DNA of 9,189 nucleotides from Anaerolineaceae bacterium UBA6107 (GCA_002428455.1 DIWL01000062.1:9387-18575), one strand, 5' to 3'; counted from the first letter of the stretch, positions 1 to 6,925 are shown. Notes: a model not told the origin generated them from the sequence alone. Numbers and translations: made by a program.

Positions 1-400
1 CGATCTCACCAGGAGTTGGTTTATTATCAGGTGGAACACAACGGCAAACAGCGCTGATAAAGATTTGTTTCAGCGCCAGACCATCCTCAATGGATCGCGC
101 TTGCGGTTGGTTGGCAAATCCAGCGCGATGCAATGCCGGGTACAGGAAATTACCGGAATCATCACCAGTGAACATGCGCCCGGTGCGGTTTGAGCCGTGG
201 GCGCCGGGTGCCAGCCCCAATACCAGGACCCTTGCAGCTGGATCACCAAAGCCCGGAACAGGTTTAGCCCAATAATCCTCATCACAAAAAGCGCGGCGTT
301 TCACCACACCGACTTTTTCACGCCACTCCACCAGGCGCGGGCATTCCCGGCAGGCGATTATTTCCTTCTCCAGATCCTCAAGTGAGTTAAATTCCGCCAT
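1..400 (-). CDS. Type-5 uracil-DNA glycosylase (UDGb), C-terminus missing at window edge
   Basis: A base-excision repair enzyme that removes uracil, and in this family also other deaminated bases, from DNA. Only the first 133 residues lie in the window. Residues 17-20 form a C-x-x-C pair in the sequence CRECPRL, typical of the iron-sulfur cluster of family 4/5 glycosylases. Residues 62-66 read GLAPG, followed by AHGSNRTGRMFTGD. A leucine where family 4 has glutamate (GEAPG), plus the AHG..RTGR.FTGD run, points to family 5. A further cluster-type cysteine (C121) occurs in RCVPPDNKP. The C-terminal HPS-type motif would lie beyond position 1. The ATG at 398-400 is 7 nt after the queA stop, with only a weak AGG upstream, so it is probably translated in the ruvB-queA transcript. 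The family call is firm; the substrate range is not testable here. Confidence 0.9.
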   Translation of the reverse strand, partial: MAEFNSLEDLEKEIIACRECPRLVEWREKVGVVKRRAFCDEDYWAKPVPGFGDPAARVLVLGLAPGAHGSNRTGRMFTGDDSGNFLYPALHRAGFANQPQARSIEDGLALKQIFISAVCRCVPPDNKPTPGEI

Positions 401-407
401 TAGTTAC

Positions 408-1427
408 CTACAAGATCAACATCGCGTCGCCGAACGAGTAGAAACGATACCCACGTTCAATCGCCGAATTATAGGATGCCAGGACTTGCTCCCGCCCCGC
501 GAAGGCGCTCACCAGCATCAGGAGTGTGGATCGCGGCAAGTGAAAATTGGTGATCATGGCATCAATGATCTTGAAGTCATATCCCGGCAGGATGAAAAGA
601 CCGGTTTGTCCGCTAATGGGTACCACTCTATCGATCGTACCACTTCCCACAGCTGCAGATTCCAGTGTGCGCACGCTGGTAGTACCTACGGCAATCACGC
701 GTCCTCCGGTTGCCTTGGTGTTGTTTATGAGATCAGCAGTTAGCTCATCAAGTTCACACCATTCCGTGTGAATGCGGTGTTCAAGGGGATCCTCCTCAGT
801 GACCGGGGCAAAAGTGTCCAATCCAACATGCAACGTCACTCTGGCGAATTTGATCCCCTTTTCCTCCAGTTTTTCGATCAGCCAGGGGGTAAAATGCAAT
901 CCGGCGGTCGGTGCTGCTGCAGAACCCGTAACACTGGCGTAAACTGTCTGATAACGTTCCGGATCCAGCAATTTTTCATGGATGTAGGGAGGCAGGGGCA
1001 TCTGACCGATGTACGGAAGAAGTTGATCCACTGGCTGAAGAAAGCGGATAATGCGCTGGGTTCCCTCAAGTTCTTCAATGATCTCAACTTCAGGTCCGCC
1101 TTCCAAATTGACAATCACACCTTTTCGTAATCCTTTGCCACCCACCAGAGCTTCCCAAACCCCAATTTCAAGCTGTTTCAAGAGAAGCAGTTCGATTCTT
1201 CCGCCGGTCTTTTTTCGAGCAAACAGGCGGGCCGGGATGACCCGCGTCTGGTTGATCACCAGCAGGTCTCCCTCACGCAGGTACATGCCTACTTGGTGAA
1301 ACACGCTATCTGTAAGGGAATTTTCCTTACGGTTTATGACCATAAGGCGTGAATTGTGGCGGGGTTCAAGCGGCGTTTGAGCGATACACTCAAGCGGAAG
1401 ATGGTAGTCAAAATCAGCAGTTTGCAT
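408..1427 (-). CDS. queA: S-adenosylmethionine:tRNA ribosyltransferase-isomerase QueA
   Basis: Transfers and isomerises the ribosyl group of S-adenosylmethionine onto 7-aminomethyl-7-deazaguanine at tRNA position 34, giving epoxyqueuosine, the penultimate step of queuosine synthesis. The protein has 339 residues, close to the usual 340-356. Family blocks appear in order: DFDYHLP near the start, GDLLVINQTRVIPARL (53-68), RYQTVYA then AAPTAGLHFTP (158-181), LHVGLDTFAPV (199-209), VIAVGTTSVRTLES (244-257), TGLFILPGYDFKIIDAMI (275-292), TNFHLPRSTLLMLVSAFAG (293-311) and FYSFGDAMLI near the end. The ATG lies 2 nt after the ruvB stop without a good ribosome binding site, which implies translational coupling. 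The ruvB-queA order is common in bacteria. No other queuosine gene is in the window. Confidence 0.97.
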   Translation of the reverse strand: MQTADFDYHLPLECIAQTPLEPRHNSRLMVINRKENSLTDSVFHQVGMYLREGDLLVINQTRVIPARLFARKKTGGRIELLLLKQLEIGVWEALVGGKGLRKGVIVNLEGGPEVEIIEELEGTQRIIRFLQPVDQLLPYIGQMPLPPYIHEKLLDPERYQTVYASVTGSAAAPTAGLHFTPWLIEKLEEKGIKFARVTLHVGLDTFAPVTEEDPLEHRIHTEWCELDELTADLINNTKATGGRVIAVGTTSVRTLESAAVGSGTIDRVVPISGQTGLFILPGYDFKIIDAMITNFHLPRSTLLMLVSAFAGREQVLASYNSAIERGYRFYSFGDAMLIL

Positions 1428-1429
1428 AC

Positions 1430-2458
1430 TCAGGGAATCAATCGCGGCTGGTTTTCTTTGGGATTGTTCGCAATGTGTAAATGATCATACGCAAGGGGTG
1501 TCGCGACCCTACCCTGCGGGGTACGATCGATGTATCCCAGTTGTAGAAGGTACGGTTCCACTACATCCATGATGGTGTCGGCTTCTTCGCTGATCGAGGC
1601 AGCGATCGTGGCCAGGCCGACTGGTCCGCCGCCGTATTTTTCAATAATCGTCAGTAAAACCCTTCGGTCAACTTCATCCAAACCCATTTCGTCCACTGCC
1701 AGAAGGTCCAAAGCCTGGATGGCAGAATCACGGGTGATGATGCCATTCGATTTTACCTGGGTGAAATCACGCACACGCCTGAGCAACCGTAAGGCGACGC
1801 GTGGAGTGCCTCTTGCACGGCGTGCGATCTCCTCAACGCCAGTCTCGTCAGCCGTAACGGTCATCAAGCCTGCTGCGCGCCTGACGATCTCCTGCATGGC
1901 TGGCTGATCATAATAGTCGAGGCGGTACACCGCGCCAAAACGCGCCCGTAACGGGGCGGTGACCAAAGCCAGGCGGGTTGTGGCACCGATCGTGGTAAAA
2001 CGCGGCAATTTTAAGCGGAGTGAACGGGCTGATGGTCCCTTGCCAATGATGATGTCGAGGGAAAAATCTTCCATGGCGGGATACAGCACTTCCTCGATCG
2101 AGCGACCCAATCGATGGATCTCGTCGATGAAGAGGATATCTCCTTCGCGCAGGTTGGTAAGGATGGCAGCCAGGTCTCCGGTGCGTTCAATGGCCGGCCC
2201 GGAGGTGATTTTGATGTTTACACCCATTTCGTTCGCCAGGATGTACGCCAAGGTAGTCTTGCCCAACCCCGGAGGACCATAGAAAAGTACATGGTCCAGG
2301 CATTCTTTGCGTCCCTTGGCAGCTGCGATGAGGATTTCCAGGTTCTTGCGAACCTGATCCTGACCGATCAACTCATTAAGGCTAGCCGGGCGAAGCGAAA
2401 GGTCCATCCGGTCATCCGGTTTACGGTTTGGGCTCATCACGCGATCATCATTTGCCAT
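1430..2458 (-). CDS. ruvB: Holliday junction branch migration ATPase RuvB
   Basis: The hexameric AAA+ motor of RuvAB, which drives Holliday junction branch migration in recombinational repair. From the chosen start it has 342 residues. Walker A GPPGLGKTT is at 61-69, Walker B with IDEIHRL at 111-117, sensor 1 in TTIGATTR at 155-162, the arginine-finger region RARFG at 171-175, and sensor 2 GTPRVALRLLRRVRDF from about 217. The C-terminal winged-helix part ends with GYIDRTPQGR. An in-frame ATG at 2465-2467 would add three residues. I prefer the ATG at 2456-2458 because a TATAAT box overlaps the upstream ATG and would start transcription at about 2459. No ruvA or ruvC is seen nearby. First gene of a run with queA and the UDG. 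Confidence 0.97.
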   Translation of the reverse strand: MANDDRVMSPNRKPDDRMDLSLRPASLNELIGQDQVRKNLEILIAAAKGRKECLDHVLFYGPPGLGKTTLAYILANEMGVNIKITSGPAIERTGDLAAILTNLREGDILFIDEIHRLGRSIEEVLYPAMEDFSLDIIIGKGPSARSLRLKLPRFTTIGATTRLALVTAPLRARFGAVYRLDYYDQPAMQEIVRRAAGLMTVTADETGVEEIARRARGTPRVALRLLRRVRDFTQVKSNGIITRDSAIQALDLLAVDEMGLDEVDRRVLLTIIEKYGGGPVGLATIAASISEEADTIMDVVEPYLLQLGYIDRTPQGRVATPLAYDHLHIANNPKENQPRLIP

Positions 2459-2465
2459 AGTCCCC

Positions 2466-2471
2466 ATTATA
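2466..2471 (-). promoter_or_regulatory. Putative -10 box of ruvB, placed for a leaderless mRNA
   Basis: On the minus strand a perfect TATAAT ends 7 nt before the ruvB ATG at 2458. Transcription would start at or next to that ATG, leaving no room for a ribosome binding site. No good -35 element is seen at 16-18 nt; AGAACA at 19 nt is a weak match. The upstream side runs into the 14-bp tandem duplication at 2491-2518. Confidence 0.5.
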
Positions 2472-2490
2472 CACTTTCAGGGCGAATTAT

Positions 2491-2518
2491 TGTTCTACGT
2501 GTTATGTTCTACGTGTTA
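2491..2518. repeat. Perfect 14-bp tandem duplication between ruvB and upp
   Basis: TGTTCTACGTGTTA occurs twice, back to back, with no mismatch (2491-2504 and 2505-2518). It lies in the shared upstream region of the divergent ruvB and upp genes, next to the -35 area of ruvB and about 20-50 nt upstream of the -35 area of upp. It could be a pair of regulator sites or a fragment of a dispersed repeat. The sequence alone does not decide. Confidence 0.8.
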
Positions 2519-2562
2519 AACGAACGAATCCGGATTTCTAATACCCATCGAGCGATTAACGC

Positions 2563-2568
2563 TATAAT
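2563..2568 (+). promoter_or_regulatory. Putative -10 box of upp
   Basis: A perfect TATAAT sits 22 nt upstream of the upp ATG, just before an A-run. The region 16-18 nt upstream (about 2539-2546) has no convincing -35 element. Transcription from about 2575 would give a leader of some 16 nt, just long enough for the ribosome binding site TAAGGAG at 2579-2585. Confidence 0.6.
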
Positions 2569-2590
2569 AAAAAAAACCTAAGGAGCCGTT

Positions 2591-3217
2591 ATGTCCAACG
2601 TTTTTGTTTCTCCTCACCCATTGGTGGCACATAAACTGGCCAAGCTGCGCGATAAGAACACTGAACCCAAGAAGTTTCGCGAACTTGTGCGCGAGATTGC
2701 CGGTTTACTGGCTTATGAAGCCACCTCAGACCTTTTAACTGAAGAAGTGGATGTGACCACACCGCTGGCTGTTACCCGGTGCCGTGTACTGCGCGAAAAG
2801 GTGGGACTGGTACCTATTTTGAGGTCAGGATTGGGAATGGTGGAGGGATTCTGGGAACTTATGCCAAGTGCCGAAGTCTGGCATATCGGACTCTACCGCG
2901 ACGAAAACACTTTAAAACCGGTAGAGTACTACAACAAACTACCGACTGAACCAACAGTGTCAGTTTGCCTGATCCTGGACCCGATGCTGGCTACCGGTGG
3001 GTCTGCCACGGCAACCGTTGATGTACTCAAACGTTGGGGAGTGAAAAAGATTAAGTTTGTTGGGGTGATCGGCGCGCCCGAAGGGATTGCAGCGATGACA
3101 TCCGCCCACCCGGAGGTGCCAATTTACCTGGCAGCCGTGGATGAGAGACTGAATGAGGTAGGTTATATCCTGCCCGGCCTGGGTGATGCCGGTGACCGGC
3201 AGTTTGGCACTGCGTAA
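2591..3217 (+). CDS. upp: Uracil phosphoribosyltransferase
   Basis: Salvages uracil by joining it to PRPP to give UMP. The 208 residues match the usual 206-210. The N-terminus SNVFVSPHPLVAHKLAKLRD and the block VPILRSGLGMVEG (74-86) are family hallmarks. The PRPP loop LILDPMLATGGSA is at 127-139, and the uracil-binding tail GLGDAGDRQFGT ends the protein (196-207). The start is set by a strong ribosome binding site, AAGGAG at 2580-2585, 5 nt before the ATG. It is a single-gene unit, divergent from ruvB and convergent with tpiA. It complements the uridine kinase at 7632-8273, which makes UMP from the nucleoside. Confidence 0.97.
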   Translation: MSNVFVSPHPLVAHKLAKLRDKNTEPKKFRELVREIAGLLAYEATSDLLTEEVDVTTPLAVTRCRVLREKVGLVPILRSGLGMVEGFWELMPSAEVWHIGLYRDENTLKPVEYYNKLPTEPTVSVCLILDPMLATGGSATATVDVLKRWGVKKIKFVGVIGAPEGIAAMTSAHPEVPIYLAAVDERLNEVGYILPGLGDAGDRQFGTA

Positions 3218-3224
3218 ATCAAAT

Positions 3225-3249
3225 AGACCCGGGGAAATCCCGGGTCTTT
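3225..3249. terminator. Bidirectional hairpin terminator between upp and tpiA
   Basis: A perfect 9-bp stem, AGACCCGGG at 3225-3233 pairing with CCCGGGTCT at 3239-3247, closes a 5-nt loop. It starts 7 nt after the upp stop and ends 10 nt before the tpiA stop. The trailing U-tracts are short (TTT on plus, ATTTGATTT on minus), but the placement between convergent genes and the GC-rich stem support a terminator for both. Confidence 0.85.
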
Positions 3250-3257
3250 AGTATCAA

Positions 3258-4016
3258 TTAGGGACGTGCAGCTTCCACAATCTTAATAAATTCTTCCACC
3301 TTGAGGCTTGCCCCTCCAACCAGCGCGCCATCAATTTCGGGCTGCATGAAATACTCCACGGCATTGCTCCCATTAACAGAACCGCCGTAAAGAATGCGCA
3401 GGTTCTGCGCCAGGCCGGAACCAAACAGTTGTGCCAGTGCCGGCCTGATGTGATCGCGCAACACTGCATTTGCGCCTTCAGCGGTAGCAGCCTTACCTGT
3501 ACCAATCGCCCATACCGGTTCATACGCGACCACGATCAGTGAGGCGGCAGTGGGTTCAATACTATTAAGTCCCTCAAGCACCTGGCGGGTAACAACCGCG
3601 TTCGTCTGTCCGGATTCGTATTCCTCCAGAGTCTCACCGATGCATACGATCGGCACAAGTCCCAACGCCAGGGCGGCTTTGAGCTTTTTGTTTACAGTCT
3701 CATCTGTCTCGCCAAAATTCGCTCTTCGTTCAGAATGTCCGATAATGACATAATCGCAAAATTCTCGCACCATCTGTGGAGAAACCTCACCGGTATAAGC
3801 ACCGGATTCAGCCCAGTGCATGTTCTGAGCACCGATACCCACTCCGGTTCCAGTGAGTTGCGCAGACAGAATCATCAACGAGGTGAAGGGCGGGCAGAGG
3901 ACCCGTTCAACTTCCGGCACCTGCTGTAAACCGGGTAATAACTGTTGAACCAGTGCACTCGCTTGTTCCACGTTCTTGTTCATCTTCCAATTACCTGCTA
4001 CAAAAGGTTTTCTCAT
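3258..4016 (-). CDS. tpiA: Triosephosphate isomerase
   Basis: Interconverts dihydroxyacetone phosphate and glyceraldehyde 3-phosphate in glycolysis and gluconeogenesis. The 252 residues are typical. Catalytic residues are all present: K11 in GNWKMN (8-13), H94 in IGHSERR (92-98) and E166 in AYEPVWAIGTG (164-174). The phosphate-binding elements ILYGGSVN (208-215) and GALVGGASLK (230-239) are intact. The reading frame stays open far upstream to 4442, but the start is MRKPFVAGNWKMN at 4016: this matches the family N-terminus and has GAGG 5 nt upstream. The upstream extension is antisense to the RNase P RNA and not coding. No other glycolytic gene is adjacent. Confidence 0.97.
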   Translation of the reverse strand: MRKPFVAGNWKMNKNVEQASALVQQLLPGLQQVPEVERVLCPPFTSLMILSAQLTGTGVGIGAQNMHWAESGAYTGEVSPQMVREFCDYVIIGHSERRANFGETDETVNKKLKAALALGLVPIVCIGETLEEYESGQTNAVVTRQVLEGLNSIEPTAASLIVVAYEPVWAIGTGKAATAEGANAVLRDHIRPALAQLFGSGLAQNLRILYGGSVNGSNAVEYFMQPEIDGALVGGASLKVEEFIKIVEAARP

Positions 4017-4085
4017 ATTCACCTCGTTCGATCGTGATTTTTTCGCAGCTTGATGACCGCGACAGTTGGATAATCTATGCCGGTA

Positions 4086-4091
4086 ATTATA
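4086..4091 (-). promoter_or_regulatory. Putative -10 box of tpiA
   Basis: TATAAT on the minus strand, 69 nt upstream of the tpiA ATG, would give a leader of about 60 nt. No clear TTGACA-like element is seen at 16-18 nt. It lies back to back with the -35 box of rnpB (4109-4114), so the two promoters share about 50 bp. Confidence 0.45.
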
Positions 4092-4108
4092 AGACTTTTT
4101 TTCCGTTA

Positions 4109-4137
4109 TTGACGACGCGCTGTGTACAGGGTATGAT
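4109..4137 (+). promoter_or_regulatory. Sigma70-type promoter of rnpB
   Basis: TTGACG at 4109-4114 and TATGAT at 4132-4137 are separated by exactly 17 bp. The predicted transcription start, 6-7 nt downstream (4143-4144), coincides with the first base of RNase P RNA helix P1. This agreement supports both calls. Confidence 0.85.
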
Positions 4138-4142
4138 GAAGC

Positions 4143-4550
4143 GCACAGGCCGGCCAGATGGTCGCGGCGTTGAGCAATCAGCGTCGAGGAAAGTCCGCAC
4201 TCCACAGGGCAGGTCACCGGGTAACACCCGGGGCGGGGATCTTTCGGGAGAACCTGCCGGACAGGGCCACAGAAACATACCGCCCGCAAGGGCAAGGGTG
4301 AAAAGGTGGTGCAAGAGACCACCGGCGCCGTAGTAATGCGGCGGCCAGGCAACCCCTGACTGGAGCAAGGCCAAGCAGAGACCATGTCCGCTTCGGCGGC
4401 GGGAAACGGCCCGTTTTCTGATGAGTCTCGGGTGGGCTGCACGAGCCGGATGGTGACATCCGGACTAGAGAGATGACCATTGACCCGGAAACCGTGCTTT
4501 TAGCATACCTTCCCGGGTTACAGAATGCGGCTTATCGGCTGGCCTGTGCT
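4143..4550 (+). ncRNA. rnpB: RNase P RNA, bacterial type A-like
   Basis: The catalytic RNA of ribonuclease P, which trims tRNA 5' ends. Recognised by the conserved core GAGGAAAGTCCGCACTCC (4186-4203), GGGCCACAGAAA (from about 4264), a GGTGAAAAGGTGGTGCAAGAG block (from about 4298), GGAGCAAGGCCAAGCAGAG (4361-4379), and near the 3' end AGAGAGATGACC and ACAGAATGCGGCTTATCGGC (4520-4539). Helix P1 is clear: GCACAGGCC (4143-4151) pairs perfectly with GGCCTGTGC (4541-4549), and the pairing continues inward. The overall order matches the E. coli type A RNA. The P18 hairpin (about 4482-4520) is much longer than in E. coli. No U-tailed hairpin follows, so 3' processing or another terminator is likely. 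Ends are accurate to a few bases. Confidence 0.96.
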
Positions 4551-4578
4551 AACCTCTTGATTCGCTGTTGGAAACTGC

Positions 4579-4824
4579 CTATCCCCCACCCATCCTGAAG
4601 AACAGGACGACTTGATCTCCATCCTGAAGGCGGCGATTGCGGGGAGCCATCACTTCATTCACAGAAACAAATAAAAACCGGGTGATATCACCCAACCTCG
4701 ATTTCTGCCGGGTCAATTCCTGTAGAAGGTCCGCGACATCTGAAAAGTCCGGCATGTGAAGGATTGTGCCTGCCTCACCCGCGTATTCTTGTACTTTCCC
4801 GATAAAGGAAATGTGTACGATCAT
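4579..4824 (-). CDS. MoaD/ThiS-family sulfur carrier protein
   Basis: A small ubiquitin-fold protein of 81 residues ending in FRMGGG. The C-terminal diglycine is the site that MoaD and ThiS proteins use to carry thiocarboxylate sulfur. The segment VNEVMAPRNRRLQDGDQVVLF (55-75) matches the family pattern of a short strand, a charged loop and LxDGDxV before the tail. MoaD partners with MoaE to add the dithiolene sulfurs of molybdopterin/tungstopterin; ThiS works in thiamine synthesis. No moaE, moeB, thiG or thiF is in view. Its position, divergent from a tungstopterin enzyme with only 119 bp between, favours a pterin-cofactor role. The ribosome binding site is weak (GGA 9 nt upstream). The family is sure; the pathway is inferred. 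Confidence 0.85.
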   Translation of the reverse strand: MIVHISFIGKVQEYAGEAGTILHMPDFSDVADLLQELTRQKSRLGDITRFLFVSVNEVMAPRNRRLQDGDQVVLFFRMGGG

Positions 4825-4891
4825 AAAGTCATTCCAAAAAACTGACGATCATTTTTGATTGAATTTTTTCTATTGTCCTGTAAAATTATAC

Positions 4892-4919
4892 TTGACATCC
4901 GGTAGAGTAATTAGATAAT
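4892..4919 (+). promoter_or_regulatory. Sigma70-type promoter of the aldehyde:ferredoxin oxidoreductase gene
   Basis: A perfect TTGACA at 4892-4897 and GATAAT at 4914-4919 are 16 bp apart. Transcription from about 4926 gives a leader of some 18 nt. A minus-strand TATAAT at 4885-4890 abuts the -35 box but has no matching -35 of its own. It is 60 nt from the MoaD-like gene and only a weak candidate for that gene's promoter. Confidence 0.8.
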
Positions 4920-4943
4920 CAAAAATAGACCCTGGAGGACAAT

Positions 4944-6839
4944 ATGCCATTTGGATTCACTGGTAATATCCTGCATGTCGATCTCACAAAAAGTGAATTG
5001 ACCGTCGAAAATCCCCCCGAAGATTTCTACCGCACTTACCTGGGGGGAGGTGCCATGGGGCTCTACTACATTCTGAAGGGGATGAAACCTGAGACCGATC
5101 CACTTTCTCCGGAAAACATACTCACCTTCATGTGTTCCGTGGTGACCGGACTGCCTGTCTCTGGGCAGAGCCGTATCTGCGTAAACGCGAAATCTCCCAT
5201 GAGCGGTGGCATTGGTGATTCGCAGGCAGGTGGTTTTTTCCCCGCGGAGGTGAAATTCGCTGGATTCGACGGCATTGTCATCACAGGAAAAGCTGACAAA
5301 CCGGTTTACTTGTGGCTTCACGACGGTAAAGCCGAAATCCGGGACGCCTCTCACCTGTGGGGAAAATCAACAAAAATGGTCGACACGATGTTGAAAGACG
5401 AACTTGGTGACCCAAAGGTGCAAATCGCACAGGTTGGTCCAGCCGCGGAGAAAGGTGTGCTATTCTCCAGTATTGTCAACATGGTCAACCGAAATAATGG
5501 CCGCACCGGCATGGGAACCGTAATGGCCAGCAAGAATTTGAAAGCGGTTGCAGTCAGGGGAACAGCTAAAGTAACTGCAGCCGACTCAAAAAAGATTCTT
5601 GAGCTCGCCAGGCAGGGAGCGAAAGACGTTAAGAACAATCCTGATGTGGACGGACTCGCCGTGCATGGTACGGCCAGCGTGGTTGCTTACCAAAATGACG
5701 CGGGAACGCTACCCACCCGGAATTACACCGAAGGACAGTTCGAAGGAGTAGCGAAAATCAGCGGCGAAACAATGACCGAGACCATCCTGAAGAATAACGA
5801 TACATGTTATTCCTGTGCGGTACGCTGCAAGCGCGTGGTGGAAGCAGAAAAAGATGGTTACAAGGTAGAGCCTGCTTTCGGTGGACCTGAATATGAAACC
5901 ATTGGTACATTTGGCAGTTATTGCGGCATTGACGACCTGGAAGCCATCAGTTATGCAAACCAGGTTTGTAATGATTACGGGGTTGATACAATCACCTGCG
6001 GCGCCACGATCGCTTTCGCCATGGAATGTTACGAAAAAGGGATCATCACTCAACTAGAAACAGGTGGTATCGATCTCAAATTCGGCAATACGAAAGCGAT
6101 GCTTACAGTGCTTGATCAGATCGTCAATAAGTCTACTCCATTCGGTGCGTTACTGTCATTGGGATCCGCCAGGGTAGCCAAACAATGGGGAGCTGAGGCT
6201 GAGAAATGCCTGATCACCGTCAAGAACCAGGAAGCCCCCGCTCACATGCCGCAAGTCAAAAAGTCTCTCGCGCTCATTTATGCGGTAAATGCATTTGGGG
6301 CTGACCACCAATCCAGCGAACACGACTGGATGTACGAAGAAGGAACGGCTGAATTGTACCTGGAGCGCCTGGCTCTGATGGGATTGACCAATCCCCCACC
6401 CGCCGGTGATTTTGGACCGGAAAAAGTAAAATTCGGCACGCTATCACACATCTTCTACAGCCTGCTTGATACCCTGACAATTTGTCAATTTGTGTGGGGA
6501 CCTGCTTGGACGTTATATGGACCGGTTGAAATAGTGGAACTCGTGAAAGCCGCTACCGGCTGGGATGTGACGCTGGAGGAATTGTTACAGGCTGGTGAAC
6601 GGCGTTTGAATATGATGCGGGTCTTTAACCTACGCGAAGGTTTCTCACGCAAAGACGACAAGCTACCGGCGAAATTCTTTGAGCCTTTGATGGGAGTTGG
6701 TCCCTCTGCTGGTATTGCCGTGGATAAGGAATTGCTCGAAAAAGCCATCGATCAACACTACGAGTCGATGAACTGGAGCCAGGAAGGAAAACCCAGCCAG
6801 GAGAAACTCGAAGCACTACAACTGGGTTGGCTCGCCTGA
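4944..6839 (+). CDS. Aldehyde:ferredoxin oxidoreductase, tungstopterin family
   Basis: A cytoplasmic, oxygen-sensitive tungsten enzyme family that oxidises aldehydes to carboxylic acids (or the reverse) with ferredoxin. It has 631 residues against about 605 for the Pyrococcus furiosus enzyme. The N-terminal pterin-binding domain shows YLGGGAMG (32-39), NAKSPMSGGIGDSQAGGFF (81-99) and NRNNGRTGMGTVMASKNLKA (182-201). The [4Fe-4S] ligands are C288, C291 and C295 (CYSCAVRC), with the fourth probably C514 in LLDTLTICQF. GGPEYET (313-319) and GADH (452-455) hold a glutamate and histidine in the blocks where this family keeps its proton-transfer residues. The start is fixed by GGAGG at 4934-4938, 5 nt before the ATG. 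No ferredoxin-like subunit gene is adjacent, so it probably acts alone. AOR, FOR and GAPOR types cannot be separated by eye. Confidence 0.93.
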   Translation: MPFGFTGNILHVDLTKSELTVENPPEDFYRTYLGGGAMGLYYILKGMKPETDPLSPENILTFMCSVVTGLPVSGQSRICVNAKSPMSGGIGDSQAGGFFPAEVKFAGFDGIVITGKADKPVYLWLHDGKAEIRDASHLWGKSTKMVDTMLKDELGDPKVQIAQVGPAAEKGVLFSSIVNMVNRNNGRTGMGTVMASKNLKAVAVRGTAKVTAADSKKILELARQGAKDVKNNPDVDGLAVHGTASVVAYQNDAGTLPTRNYTEGQFEGVAKISGETMTETILKNNDTCYSCAVRCKRVVEAEKDGYKVEPAFGGPEYETIGTFGSYCGIDDLEAISYANQVCNDYGVDTITCGATIAFAMECYEKGIITQLETGGIDLKFGNTKAMLTVLDQIVNKSTPFGALLSLGSARVAKQWGAEAEKCLITVKNQEAPAHMPQVKKSLALIYAVNAFGADHQSSEHDWMYEEGTAELYLERLALMGLTNPPPAGDFGPEKVKFGTLSHIFYSLLDTLTICQFVWGPAWTLYGPVEIVELVKAATGWDVTLEELLQAGERRLNMMRVFNLREGFSRKDDKLPAKFFEPLMGVGPSAGIAVDKELLEKAIDQHYESMNWSQEGKPSQEKLEALQLGWLA

Positions 6840-6863
6840 TAGCGATTGTTAGTAAACACCAGA

Positions 6864-6895
6864 AACGGGACAATGATTTTGTCCCGTTATTTTTT
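6864..6895 (+). terminator. Rho-independent terminator of the oxidoreductase gene
   Basis: A perfect 10-bp stem, AACGGGACAA at 6864-6873 with TTGTCCCGTT at 6879-6888, closes a 5-nt loop and is followed by ATTTTTT. It begins 25 nt after the stop codon. Confidence 0.95.
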
Positions 6896-6925
6896 AGGTG
6901 AAATGATCACGAATTAGTAAAGTAT

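Noticed and set aside
2491..2525. LexA (SOS) operator upstream of ruvB
   Set aside because: GTTC and GAAC words occur, but the spacing (GTTC-N12-GAAC) matches neither the GAAC-N4-GTTC box of Gram-positive bacteria nor the CTG-N10-CAG box of proteobacteria.
4017..4442. N-terminal extension of tpiA, since the frame stays open to 4442
   Set aside because: The extension is antisense to RNase P RNA, has no family similarity, and the internal start at 4016 has both the canonical N-terminus and a ribosome binding site.
4087..4480. Several short ORFs on both strands over the 4.1-4.5 kb region
   Set aside because: They are shadows of the RNase P RNA gene and have repetitive, proline- and arginine-rich translations typical of non-coding GC-rich sequence.
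4885..4890. Minus-strand TATAAT as the promoter of the MoaD-like gene
   Set aside because: No -35 element at 16-18 nt, and the box abuts the much better plus-strand promoter of the oxidoreductase. It is kept only as a weak possibility.
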